From Granulicella arctica (GTDB taxonomy: Bacteria; Acidobacteriota; Terriglobia; Terriglobales; Acidobacteriaceae): a stretch of 64,000 bases of DNA. Positions within the stretch are counted from its first letter, which is position 1. Each line of letters opens with the position of its first letter. The translations under genes and the position numbers were made by a program. Location: positions 1,550,001 through 1,614,000 of the forward strand of contig NZ_JAGTUT010000001.1 of assembly GCF_025685605.1 (NCBI RefSeq). The letters run 5' to 3'. This document shows positions 35,631-44,023 of the stretch, in pieces. The notes beneath the pieces are model-generated. The model searched no databases and had not been told where the DNA came from. It worked only from the letters and a program-made list of their open reading frames with translations.

Positions 35631-37805
35631 TCACTTTGGCCAATTGTTGACGAGGTTCGTTGCGTTGATGGTGCCGATGCCGGTTGAGAAGTCCCAGCCG
35701 GTGCCGGTGCCATAGGCCTTAACGTAAGCGGTGTTTGAGGTGGAGAGAACACCGTTCGTTCCCGAGGGTTTGTAACAGTTATGGGTGCCAGTGCAGTTGA
35801 CGTCCATGTCGCCCTGCGTGACGTCGCGGAAGGTGCAGGTGCTTGCAATGCCGTTGCCGTTGGTGGAGTTGCAGTTGGCGTTGCCGGTTGAGCCGTACTC
35901 CGTCGCTGCCAGCTTGTAGTAGGTGTAGTTGGGATTTCCCTGCGCACTGCCCGTCTTCTGATTGATGAGAGACTGGACGGCGGCAAGGATAGGCGATGCG
36001 AAGGACGTACCTCCAGCGCCTGACCAGGTGCTGGGTGCGCCTGCACAGGAGACGCCTCCGTTGCGGGTATCCGTATAGCAGTAAACGTAATAGTGGCCCC
36101 ATACGCCATTGGCTGCGAAGAGCGAGACGTCGGGAATGTCGCGCACGCTATCCGCTGGATTGCCAAGCAGCGTCTGATATGACGGTTTGGCATAGCCCTT
36201 GCATGTTCCGCTGACAACGCCGGAGGTTGAAGCTGATCCGGTGGCACAACCTGACGGACCGCCACTGCCGCTTGCCGTGGTCAGGTAGTCCGCCTTGCCT
36301 GTGGACGAGTTGCAGAAGCCGCTGGTGCCGTAGGGTGTGCTGTAGCCGTTGTAGGTTGAGAGAAGCGAACTGGCGCAGGAGTCATTCCATGGAATTTCGG
36401 GGATGTAGGACTTAGCCGAGGCGAAGGTCGCCGTGTTGGTGGCGTTCCAGTAGGTGCTGTTGGTGCCCGCGTAGCTATCGCCAAAGTCGGTTCCGCCAAC
36501 CGCTACGTTGTAGGGTGTTGAGGCGAAGCCGCTGACAGCGATGCCGTGCGTGGACTTCGCAAGGTCTGCATCGCAGCTGGCCGCGCCCTCGTCGCCCGAG
36601 GAGACAAAGACCGAGATGCCTGCCGCCACAGCCGCCTGGTAGGTCGAGTTATACGAAGCGTTGGCTGCCACGCCGTTCTCGGCTTCACACTCGCCATAGC
36701 TGATGCTGACGATCTTCGGTGGGTTGGTGGCGTTGACGATGTTCTGAAGCGCGATCAAGCCGCCGAAGGTGGTTGCTGTGTCGGCGCATGAAGCGAGTTC
36801 GATGGCGGCGCTTGGGGCGGCGGCACTGGCCCATTCGGCATCGAGGATGGCTTCGCCATCGGCTGCGTTGACACCGGGATTCTTACAGTTGCTGCCGGGA
36901 TGCACCTGCGTGAAGCTTCCGCCGGTGTAGGAGGACAGGCCGAACTTGCTGCGGAAGGTGGACCAGTCGGTGGTCGAGTAGACGTTGGTGTCTTCGATGA
37001 CGACGATGGTCTGGCCCTGCCCGGAGATGCCTGCGGTGAAGAGCGGGTTGAGGTTATAGATGGTGGCGAGATCACCGGGAACAACGGCTTGGTAGGTGCT
37101 GCCGCTCGAGGTGAAGGTGTAGCCCGGCGTGACGCCATTCGCGGCGATCACTCCACCACTGTGCGCGTCGACGTGGGCAGCGGCGATGTTCTTATGCAGG
37201 ACGTGCGGCAGGAAGTCATGCAACGAAACGACGCCTTTGACGACACCGGCGAGGGCCGCGGGGATCTGCGGGTCCTGCATGTTGGCGATGTGGTCTACGC
37301 CGCGCACGTTGAGGCGATGGATCTCCGTGTGGAAGGCTTTCTTGACCGTTGCGGCATCGCCGGAGAAGTCGACTACCGTGCCGTTAACCGAGACGCTGTT
37401 GACGGTGAAGCCGCTGGTGGAGAGCCACGCGGTGACGGCGGCGATGTCGCTCTGCACGGGACCATATTGCTGGTTCAACTGCTGCGGTGTTAGCCACTTG
37501 TGATAGTTCGGCGAACCGGCGGTGTGAAGTTCGTCGATATAGGCGACGAGCTCCTGTTCTTTATCGGGAGAGCGCTGAAGTTGGAGCAGCATGTGGTCGA
37601 GCGGGAGGCCGGCGTCGACGGGGCCCAAGTCATTCTCGGCGGTGGCGGCTGAGCGGACATTTCCGGTGAGGGTGATGAGCTTTGTTGCGTCGATGCGTTC
37701 GGTGACCATGGAACGAGGGGTGGTTGCACTCTGCGCGAGGAGACCAGCGCAGGGCAGAGCAGTTGTGAGGAATAACGCCAGGGGAAAATAACCGCTCAAT
37801 TTCAT
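35631..37805 (-). CDS. Secreted S53 (sedolisin-type) serine-carboxyl peptidase
   Basis: A 724-residue preproenzyme: signal peptide (FPLALFLTTALPCAGLLAQ), a prodomain of about 190 residues (PLDHMLLQLQRSPDKEQELV, SPNYHKWLTPQQLNQQYGP) and the S53 catalytic domain. Catalytic Glu and Asp are in DGEAILDAEWASA, the oxyanion Asp in SSGDEGAAS and the Ser in GGTSFASPIL. In the last motif Gly replaces the first Ser of the common SGTS, while the nucleophile is kept. C-terminal calcium-site residues are present (FRDVTQGD, GTGWDFSTGIG). Such peptidases act at acid pH, fitting an acidophilic soil bacterium. AAGGAG precedes the chosen ATG. Confidence 0.94.
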   Translation of the reverse strand: MKLSGYFPLALFLTTALPCAGLLAQSATTPRSMVTERIDATKLITLTGNVRSAATAENDLGPVDAGLPLDHMLLQLQRSPDKEQELVAYIDELHTAGSPNYHKWLTPQQLNQQYGPVQSDIAAVTAWLSTSGFTVNSVSVNGTVVDFSGDAATVKKAFHTEIHRLNVRGVDHIANMQDPQIPAALAGVVKGVVSLHDFLPHVLHKNIAAAHVDAHSGGVIAANGVTPGYTFTSSGSTYQAVVPGDLATIYNLNPLFTAGISGQGQTIVVIEDTNVYSTTDWSTFRSKFGLSSYTGGSFTQVHPGSNCKNPGVNAADGEAILDAEWASAAAPSAAIELASCADTATTFGGLIALQNIVNATNPPKIVSISYGECEAENGVAANASYNSTYQAAVAAGISVFVSSGDEGAASCDADLAKSTHGIAVSGFASTPYNVAVGGTDFGDSYAGTNSTYWNATNTATFASAKSYIPEIPWNDSCASSLLSTYNGYSTPYGTSGFCNSSTGKADYLTTASGSGGPSGCATGSASTSGVVSGTCKGYAKPSYQTLLGNPADSVRDIPDVSLFAANGVWGHYYVYCYTDTRNGGVSCAGAPSTWSGAGGTSFASPILAAVQSLINQKTGSAQGNPNYTYYKLAATEYGSTGNANCNSTNGNGIASTCTFRDVTQGDMDVNCTGTHNCYKPSGTNGVLSTSNTAYVKAYGTGTGWDFSTGIGTINATNLVNNWPK

Positions 37806-38027
37806 GAAGTCTCCTTGAAGTCTGACACCGGTACCGGTGAAACACACTTTGAGAACAACAGCTTTGGTTTGAGGAAGTAGCTCGAACGGCAGGCAGATGA
37901 GGTTCCTGCGTTAGAGTGAAACGATAGTAACCCACACAGTAACGAAACGTAAATGCTGCTTTCATTTGGTCAAAGCGCGAAGGCCGCCGACGCCGATGGT
38001 GTAGCTTAGGCAGACCAGGAGACATGC

Positions 38028-39286
38028 GTGAAGATCACCGACCAGATTCGCAGGCTTACGGCTTCACAGCGCAACGCGTTTATCGCGTGCTTTCTAGGTT
38101 GGTCGCTCGATGCGTTCGACTATTTCATCCTGGTCTTCTGTGTCAGCGCCATCGCGAAGGACTTCCATGCGCAGGTGACACAGGTGACCGAGGCGCTGTT
38201 CTGACGCTGGCTATGCGGCCGGTCGGGGCATTTCTTTTTGGTCGGATGGCGGATAAGTACGGGCGGCGACCGACGCTGATGATCAACATCATCTGCTACT
38301 CCGTATTTGAGCTTGCGTCGGCGTTTGCGCCATCGCTGCGGATGCTGCTGCTCTTTCGCGCGCTCTTCGGAATTGCGATGGGTGGTGAATGGGGTGTGGG
38401 GGCAGCGCTCGCGTTTGAGACGCTGCCGGCTGAGGGACGCGGCTTCTTCTCTGGACTGCTGCAGGAAGGCTACGTGGTTGGCAACCTGATGGCGGGGATC
38501 GTCTATGCGCTGGTGTTCCAGTATGTCGGTTGGCGCGGGATGTTTGTGATCGGGACGATACCGGCGTTCCTGGTGCTGTATATCCGGTCGAAGGTCGATG
38601 AGTCACCGGCGTGGCTGGAGACGCAGCGGATTGGCAAGATCTCTGTGGCAGCATCGGCAGAGCCGGGACCTTCGCTCTGGAAGAGTCTGCTGAGCTATGC
38701 ACCGACCTTTCTTTTCCTTGTGGTGCTGATGACGGCGTTTACCTCGTTCAGCCATGGAACGCAGGATCTTTATCCGACCTTCCTTGAGAAGAATCACGCG
38801 TTCGGGCCGAGGGCTACGGGGTTCATTACGAGTGTGGGCAACGTGGGCGCGCTGCTGGGCGGCATCTGCTTCGGTGCGTGGTCGGAGAAGCTGGGACGGC
38901 GGAAGGCAATCCTGCTGGCATCGCTGCTGGCTATCCCGATGATTCCGATCTGGGCGTGGTCACACACGGTGGTGCTGATCTCGCTCGGCGCGTTTCTGAT
39001 GCAGTTTATGGTCCAGGGCGCGTGGGGCGTGGTGCCGGCGCATTTGAATGAGCTATCGCCTGCTCCCGTACGTGGGACGTTTCCTGGGCTGGCATATCAG
39101 CTTGGCAACCTGCTCTCATCGCGTAACAGTGTGCTGCAGGCGAGACTGGCGGCATCGCGTTTTGGTGGAAACTTCCGCGTGGTTCTCTCGGTGACAGTCT
39201 TCGTTGTGGCGCTGCTGGTGGCAGGGATTGCCTTCCTCGGCAAAGAGGCCAAGGGCGCGGACATGAAGGCGCAGCAGCCGATCTGA
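38028..39286 (+). pseudogene. MFS carboxylate/sugar-acid carrier, interrupted by a 1-nt frameshift
   Basis: The GTG at 38028, preceded by AGGAG, begins a typical MFS N-terminus (RNAFIACFLGWSLDAFDYFI) that stops at TGA 38202-38204 after 58 codons. The frame one base back continues at once with LTLAMRPVGAFLFGRMADKY and runs to 39286 with the remaining membrane helices. Adding one C near 38201 would restore TTC-CTG-ACG and a full protein of about 420 residues of the metabolite:H+ symporter type. Either the gene is broken or the base is a sequencing error. No slippery heptamer is present, so programmed shifting is unlikely. A frame starting at ATG 38024 reads through but has an unrelated N-terminus. 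Confidence 0.8.
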
Positions 39287-39315
39287 TGCGCTGCGCTGGT
39301 AGTCTAGCGAGACAC

Positions 39316-40416
39316 ATGAACCGACTTTCCAGTCTTCTCTGCTCGCTGCTTTGCTGTGCGACCGTGGCGCTTGCTGCCGAACCGAAGCGGCTCGTGGTGA
39401 TCGATCAGGATGGCTCCGGGCCTGCGGGCTCGAACCAGATGGCGATGATGCTGCTGCTCCAGGCGCCGCAGGTGCAGGTGCTGGGCATCACGATGGTGAG
39501 CGGCAATGCGTGGGAGCCTGAAGAGGTGCAGCACACGCTGCGGATGCTGGAGTTGATCCATAGGGCTGGAATGCCTGAGGTGCCGGTGGTGCCGGGTGCG
39601 GTCTTCCCACTTGTGCGCACAGAAGAGGAAGCGAAGATCGAGCAGAAGCTCTACGGCACACTGCCTTGGTATGGGGCGTGGGGCGACCTTGCGGCGCACA
39701 CGAGCCAGCAGGCCTATCATCCGCCGTTTGAGCTGCCGCGGCTTGTTGAGGGCGAACCTACGCTCAAGCCTTCGAGTGAGGACGCAGCTCACTTTCTTAT
39801 TCGGCAGGTCCACGCTCATCCGCACGAGGTGACGATCTACGCGGCTGGACCGCTGACGAATATTGCGCTCGCTGTCTCGATCGATCCGCAGTTCGCGGCG
39901 CTGACGCAGGGGATTGTGATCATGGGCGGGAGTCTCAGCCCGCAGACGAGTGATCCGGAGTTTGCGAATAGTCCGCGCCATGAGTTCAACTTCTGGTTCG
40001 ATCCGGAGGCGGCGCACATTACGCTGCGCGCGCACTGGCCGCGCATCGATCTGACGACGGTCGATATCTCGATCAAGACGATGTTCACGAAGGAGATGCT
40101 GGCTGAGATCGGCACGTCGCCGAGCCCTGCTGCGCGCTACCTCGTGCAGTACACGCACGAGTTCTACTACCTTTGGGATGAGCTTGCCGCAGCGGCCTGG
40201 CTCGATCCGGCGATTATCACCAAAGAGCAGAAGCTGTATATCGATGTGGACTGCACGCGTGGGCCAACCTATGGCGATACGCTCAGTTGGGCAGCGGCGG
40301 GTAAGCCCCCGCTCGATCTGCAACTAGTGCATGTCCAGACCGATCTGGATGCACTTCGCTTCAACGCCATGTTTGTCGGGCTGATGAAGAGTGCTTCGCA
40401 TGTGACCGATCAGTAA
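39316..40416 (+). CDS. Secreted nucleoside hydrolase-like protein
   Basis: A 366-residue protein with a signal peptide (LCSLLCCATVALAAEP). The fold pattern of inosine/uridine-preferring nucleoside hydrolases is visible: first strand RLVVIDQDGSG, LGITMVSGNAW, IYAAGPLTNIALAV, GIVIMGGS and the C-terminal LWDELAAAAWLDPAII. The usual calcium-binding DxDxGxDD is altered: the DD pair is replaced by a GSNQ segment, so the substrate may differ. The short N-terminal extension in the same frame was not included, since the ATG at 39316 begins the signal peptide. Confidence 0.87.
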   Translation: MNRLSSLLCSLLCCATVALAAEPKRLVVIDQDGSGPAGSNQMAMMLLLQAPQVQVLGITMVSGNAWEPEEVQHTLRMLELIHRAGMPEVPVVPGAVFPLVRTEEEAKIEQKLYGTLPWYGAWGDLAAHTSQQAYHPPFELPRLVEGEPTLKPSSEDAAHFLIRQVHAHPHEVTIYAAGPLTNIALAVSIDPQFAALTQGIVIMGGSLSPQTSDPEFANSPRHEFNFWFDPEAAHITLRAHWPRIDLTTVDISIKTMFTKEMLAEIGTSPSPAARYLVQYTHEFYYLWDELAAAAWLDPAIITKEQKLYIDVDCTRGPTYGDTLSWAAAGKPPLDLQLVHVQTDLDALRFNAMFVGLMKSASHVTDQ

Positions 40417-40467
40417 CCGTTTGCATCCGACGCTGACGGGATGGACAATGGAGTCCACGTTCTTCGT

Positions 40468-40506
40468 ATGAAAAAGGATTGCATGTCAGATTGGATCGAA
40501 GCATGA
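40468..40506 (+). other. Possible leader micro-ORF overlapping the acyltransferase start
   Basis: ATG codons at 40468 and 40483 (the second after AAAAAGGA) share a frame ending at TGA 40504-40506, encoding at most MKKDCMSDWIEA. The stop overlaps the acyltransferase ATG as ATGA. The main gene has no clear ribosome site of its own. Confidence 0.3.
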
Positions 40507-41774
40507 AACGCAGGATGCTCTTCTTTGAGCGCTTCATGTACATCGATGGCGTGACGCCGATCAATTGTGTCATTACGGCTCGGCTGCGTGGCTCGCTCAA
40601 CCCTGAGAAGCTGCGGGCGGCGCTCTCGAAGGTGCAGGCGAAGCATCCGTTGCTGCGAGCGCGCGTCACAGAAGAAGAGGGTGAGCCGTGGTTTGTCTTT
40701 GACGCGGAGATCCCGGAGATTCCGCTGCGCATTATGGAGCGGCACGCGGCAGATGACTGGCAGGCAATCACGGAAGCGGAGTGGAAGAGTCCCTTCGACA
40801 TGAAGGCAGGCCCCTTGCTGCGGCTTGTCTGGATCAGGTCGGATGAGGTCTCCGAGTTGATGTTTGTCGCGCATCATTGCGTATGTGATGGTGGCTCGTT
40901 GATCACGCTGATGCGGGAGGTCCTGCAGGTCGCTGATCAACCGGCGACGGAGTTGACGCCGTACGACTCCTATAGGTCGTTCGAAGATCTAGTGCCAGCA
41001 GAGACCCTGGCGAATCCTGCAATCGTACGGGGCGTCAAGCGCAAGGTGGCGCTCTACAAACTATTCCTGACTCTTGTTGCGCGCAGGAAAGCAGTTCTGC
41101 CGGAGAGCAAGCCGTACGTCCTTTACTGGTTTGGTGATGCGGAGAGATCGGCTGTCATCAGCGGTCGATGCAAGGCCGAGAAGACGACTCCCTATGCGGC
41201 ACTATGTGTGGCCTATCTCCAGGCGTTCCGTGAGGTTCAAGGTAAGGCCGCTCGCAACAAGATCATGTGCCCGGTCGATATTCGCAGGCTTACTCCTGCC
41301 GTCAAGGACGACATGATGTTTTCCTTTGCGCCGACTATTGCTCTCTCGCTCGAGAAGAAGCAGGATGCGGATCTTTGGACGCGTGGCCGCCGTATGAAGC
41401 AATCAATCACAGAAAAGATCAAGCAGATGAATGTCTATGAAGACCTCATGGTCGGCGACCGGATGCGGTCGTATGTTTCGAAGATCGTCAGTTTTCTTCA
41501 GTCGAGCAAAGGGGGCCACGATGTAGCGTTCTCGAATGTTGGACGTATCGCTATTCCTACGACGTATGAGGCCTTTCAACTGGAAGCAATACTCGGGACC
41601 TCGGTAGCCGTGCCGTGGAGGAACGCGAACACGCTGGTGATGTCTTCGTTTGATGGGGCGATGGAGCTTGCGTTTATCTCGAATGAGCGCTTTCTGGCGC
41701 AGCATGATGCGAAGGCTATCCAGGAACGGGCGCTGCAAATTCTAGAAGAGGCGTTGCAGCTATCGACGGTCTAG
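40503..41774 (+). CDS. HHxxxDG acyltransferase (condensation-domain/PapA-like)
   Basis: A 423-residue protein of the condensation-domain superfamily. The catalytic motif HHCVCDG lies at residues 124-130, after a first half typical of alcohol O-acyltransferases (LRAALSKVQAKHPLLRARV, then SPFDMKAGPLLRLVWI). PapA5- and atf-type relatives move acyl chains to hydroxyls of lipids or sugars. No carrier or adenylation domain is attached. It is convergent with the rhl-type operon, its TAG sharing a CTAG palindrome with the exporter's stop. It may acylate the glycolipid made there; this is inference. The ATG at 40503 is preferred to a TTG at 40479. Confidence 0.85.
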   Translation: MKRRMLFFERFMYIDGVTPINCVITARLRGSLNPEKLRAALSKVQAKHPLLRARVTEEEGEPWFVFDAEIPEIPLRIMERHAADDWQAITEAEWKSPFDMKAGPLLRLVWIRSDEVSELMFVAHHCVCDGGSLITLMREVLQVADQPATELTPYDSYRSFEDLVPAETLANPAIVRGVKRKVALYKLFLTLVARRKAVLPESKPYVLYWFGDAERSAVISGRCKAEKTTPYAALCVAYLQAFREVQGKAARNKIMCPVDIRRLTPAVKDDMMFSFAPTIALSLEKKQDADLWTRGRRMKQSITEKIKQMNVYEDLMVGDRMRSYVSKIVSFLQSSKGGHDVAFSNVGRIAIPTTYEAFQLEAILGTSVAVPWRNANTLVMSSFDGAMELAFISNERFLAQHDAKAIQERALQILEEALQLSTV

Positions 41775-43036
41775 ACAGTAGCAACCCTGCGGCTTAGCTG
41801 ACGGCGTAGCGAGAGATGACCGACAAAGACAAGCCCCATGAGGAAGATGGCACTCAGCAGGAAGACTTCACGCACTCCGAGGAAACGCGTCAGCAGGCCT
41901 GAGAGAAAGAGTCCGACGACCTGGGCTCCGAAGACGATCGACATGCCGGTGCTTGAGACGCGGCCGACCAGTTCCTCTGGCGTCTCCTGCTGAATCAGGG
42001 TCTGTGCCGGCAGCAGAATGCCTGCGACTGAGAAGCCTATCAAGAACGCCGCTGCGATCGTGCAGGCGATCTGCGAGATGCTGGCGAGAACTAGGAGGCC
42101 TCCGGCCATGCCCATCAAGCCGCCGAAGACGAGTTCCTGGTTGGCATACTTTTTGGCAAGGTGCTGCACCGCAAAGAAGCCGAAGAGAATGCCAACACCA
42201 ATCATGGAACTGATGATGCCGAAGCTGCGCGTTGTGCCATGCAGGCATTCTCGAACATAGATGGCGATCAGCGGAGCAAAGCAGCCCAGTGTGAAGACGG
42301 CGGCCGCGAGCGCGAGAATGACGAACAGGATTGCACGACGATGCACGATGAAGTCGAAGCCGACACGCATGTCGAGCCATACCTTACGGACGCCTCGAGC
42401 GGTGTCCTCGGACGTTTCGTTCGGCATCGGAGCGCGGCGCATGATGGTCGTTGAAGCGATGAGCAGGGCGGAGCCAAGGAAGCTGACTGTATCGATGAGA
42501 TAGCAGGAGACTGCTCCGAACGATGCAACCAAGAGACCAGCAATAGCTGGCGCGATGACGCGCACGAGGAAGATCGCCTGCTGCATCACGGCGCTCGTCG
42601 CCATCATGCCCTCGGCCGGAACTGAGGTGCGGATGGTGCATTGCTGCGCGGGCCCGAAGAAGCCGGAGACGATGCTGATGAGCGCGAGGATCAGGTAGAA
42701 GTGCCACAGATGGGTTGCGAAGAGCAGGAGCATCGTGAGTCCGGCACGCGCGACGTCGCTGGTTACGAGCGTCGGCTTTAGTGGCCAGCGATCGACAAAC
42801 ACACCCGCAAGTGGCCCCATGATGACGATGGGAAGGAGTGCGGCGATTTGCACCCAGGTGACCTGTTCCGCAGCTGCGTGCATCTTGAAGGAGACGATGC
42901 CGAGGACGGCAAAGAGCGCGAGGAAGTCGCCAAAGGTGCTGATGATGAGGGCGTACCACATGCGGCGCACCACGCGAATGCTGAGCACTTCGCGGGTGGT
43001 GAGGGGCGTAACGATTGCGGCTACAGCAGCTGCCAT
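41771..43036 (-). CDS. MFS exporter of the rhamnolipid-type cluster
   Basis: A 421-residue, twelve-span MFS protein of the MFS_3/EntS type (RRMWYALIISTFGDFLALFA, GPLAGVFVDRWPLKPTLVTS, SGFFGPAQQCTIRTSVP). It lies 21 nt downstream of the rhlC-like gene on the same strand. In Pseudomonas and Burkholderia rhlC is likewise accompanied by an MFS gene, so glycolipid export is the best guess. Its last codon overlaps the convergent acyltransferase by 4 nt. Confidence 0.88.
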   Translation of the reverse strand: MAAAVAAIVTPLTTREVLSIRVVRRMWYALIISTFGDFLALFAVLGIVSFKMHAAAEQVTWVQIAALLPIVIMGPLAGVFVDRWPLKPTLVTSDVARAGLTMLLLFATHLWHFYLILALISIVSGFFGPAQQCTIRTSVPAEGMMATSAVMQQAIFLVRVIAPAIAGLLVASFGAVSCYLIDTVSFLGSALLIASTTIMRRAPMPNETSEDTARGVRKVWLDMRVGFDFIVHRRAILFVILALAAAVFTLGCFAPLIAIYVRECLHGTTRSFGIISSMIGVGILFGFFAVQHLAKKYANQELVFGGLMGMAGGLLVLASISQIACTIAAAFLIGFSVAGILLPAQTLIQQETPEELVGRVSSTGMSIVFGAQVVGLFLSGLLTRFLGVREVFLLSAIFLMGLVFVGHLSLRRQLSRRVATV

Positions 43037-43057
43037 TGGCGATCTCCTCCCATCACT

Positions 43058-44023
43058 TCAGGCCTGCTTCAAGCGTGGACGTCCTGTGCAGAGCGCCGAG
43101 ACGAGGGGCTGACATGCCTCAATCGATCCATAGCGGCCAAGGAGTCCGTCAATTACGCCTGCGCTCATCGCACCGAGCTTGCGAAGCTTGTTGTTCTCGT
43201 ACACGATCACTGAGATGAACTGCCCGAGCGTGATCAGGTTGATGAGGAGCGCGGATGGCAGGCTGCGGCCATACAGGCGCGAGACATGAATGCAGTTCCG
43301 TGCGGAGTAGTACTGGCGCAACGGGATGTAGTTCCACTGGATGAAGTTGAAGAATCCGATCTTGCGATCGACTCGCTTGCCGATCTCGTGCTTCATGACA
43401 AGAGCGGTGTTGATGTATACGGGCACATCCTTACGAAATGCTCGAAAGCAGTACTCGGTGTCCACCTGGTCGATAAAGTAGTCTTCGCGGAAGGCACCCA
43501 CTACACGGTAGGTCTCTGCAGACATCACCGAGCCGGACGAGATCATTGAGGAGCATGGAACCAAACCTCGATCTTCATCCGTCATCTGCGTCAGCGTTAC
43601 ACCAAAGCGGTTCATCACCAGGAGCGGGATGTAACGATCGACGTTGATGTCGAAGATCTTTGGTCCGAGCAGGAAAGTCGGCGTGCCGAGCTTGCGGCTC
43701 GCCTCGATCATTTTCAGGAAGTAGTCTTCCGGAACAACCGAATCCTGGTCAAACGTAAACAGCAGCGTGCACTGTTTTTCGATCAGCCGCTCCATGCCCT
43801 TGTTGAAGGCACCGGCAATGCCGCCTCGATTTGAGTTGACGACGACATCGATACCTAGCGATTCGAGCAGCACATGAAGCTTCAGGTCGGGCAGGGGCGA
43901 GTTGTCGACGGCGACGACATCGTTGCAGAGACGTTTTAGAAGAAGGAGATTGTCGACGTGCTCCTCCGTCGGATTAAAAAGCACAGCCAGAGTGCCCGGT
44001 GTCTGCCTGGCGTCTTGCGTCAT
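43058..44023 (-). CDS. rhlC: Rhamnosyltransferase, RhlC-like (family 2)
   Basis: A 321-residue GT2 enzyme. Its sequence follows Pseudomonas RhlC as I recall it: LAVLFNPTEEHVDNL, VDNSPLPDLKL, NRGGIAGAFNKGMERL, the metal/nucleotide-binding FTFDQDSVVP, LLGPKIFD, SSGSVMSAETYRVVGAF, FIDQVDTEYCFRA and the C-terminal LRQYYSARNCIHVSR. RhlC adds a second rhamnose from dTDP-rhamnose to mono-rhamnolipid. The start is the ATG overlapping the upstream glycosyltransferase stop (ATGA); a longer open frame upstream is not used. Related O-antigen rhamnosyltransferases share these motifs, so the symbol rests partly on the neighbourhood. Confidence 0.85.
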   Translation of the reverse strand: MTQDARQTPGTLAVLFNPTEEHVDNLLLLKRLCNDVVAVDNSPLPDLKLHVLLESLGIDVVVNSNRGGIAGAFNKGMERLIEKQCTLLFTFDQDSVVPEDYFLKMIEASRKLGTPTFLLGPKIFDINVDRYIPLLVMNRFGVTLTQMTDEDRGLVPCSSMISSGSVMSAETYRVVGAFREDYFIDQVDTEYCFRAFRKDVPVYINTALVMKHEIGKRVDRKIGFFNFIQWNYIPLRQYYSARNCIHVSRLYGRSLPSALLINLITLGQFISVIVYENNKLRKLGAMSAGVIDGLLGRYGSIEACQPLVSALCTGRPRLKQA

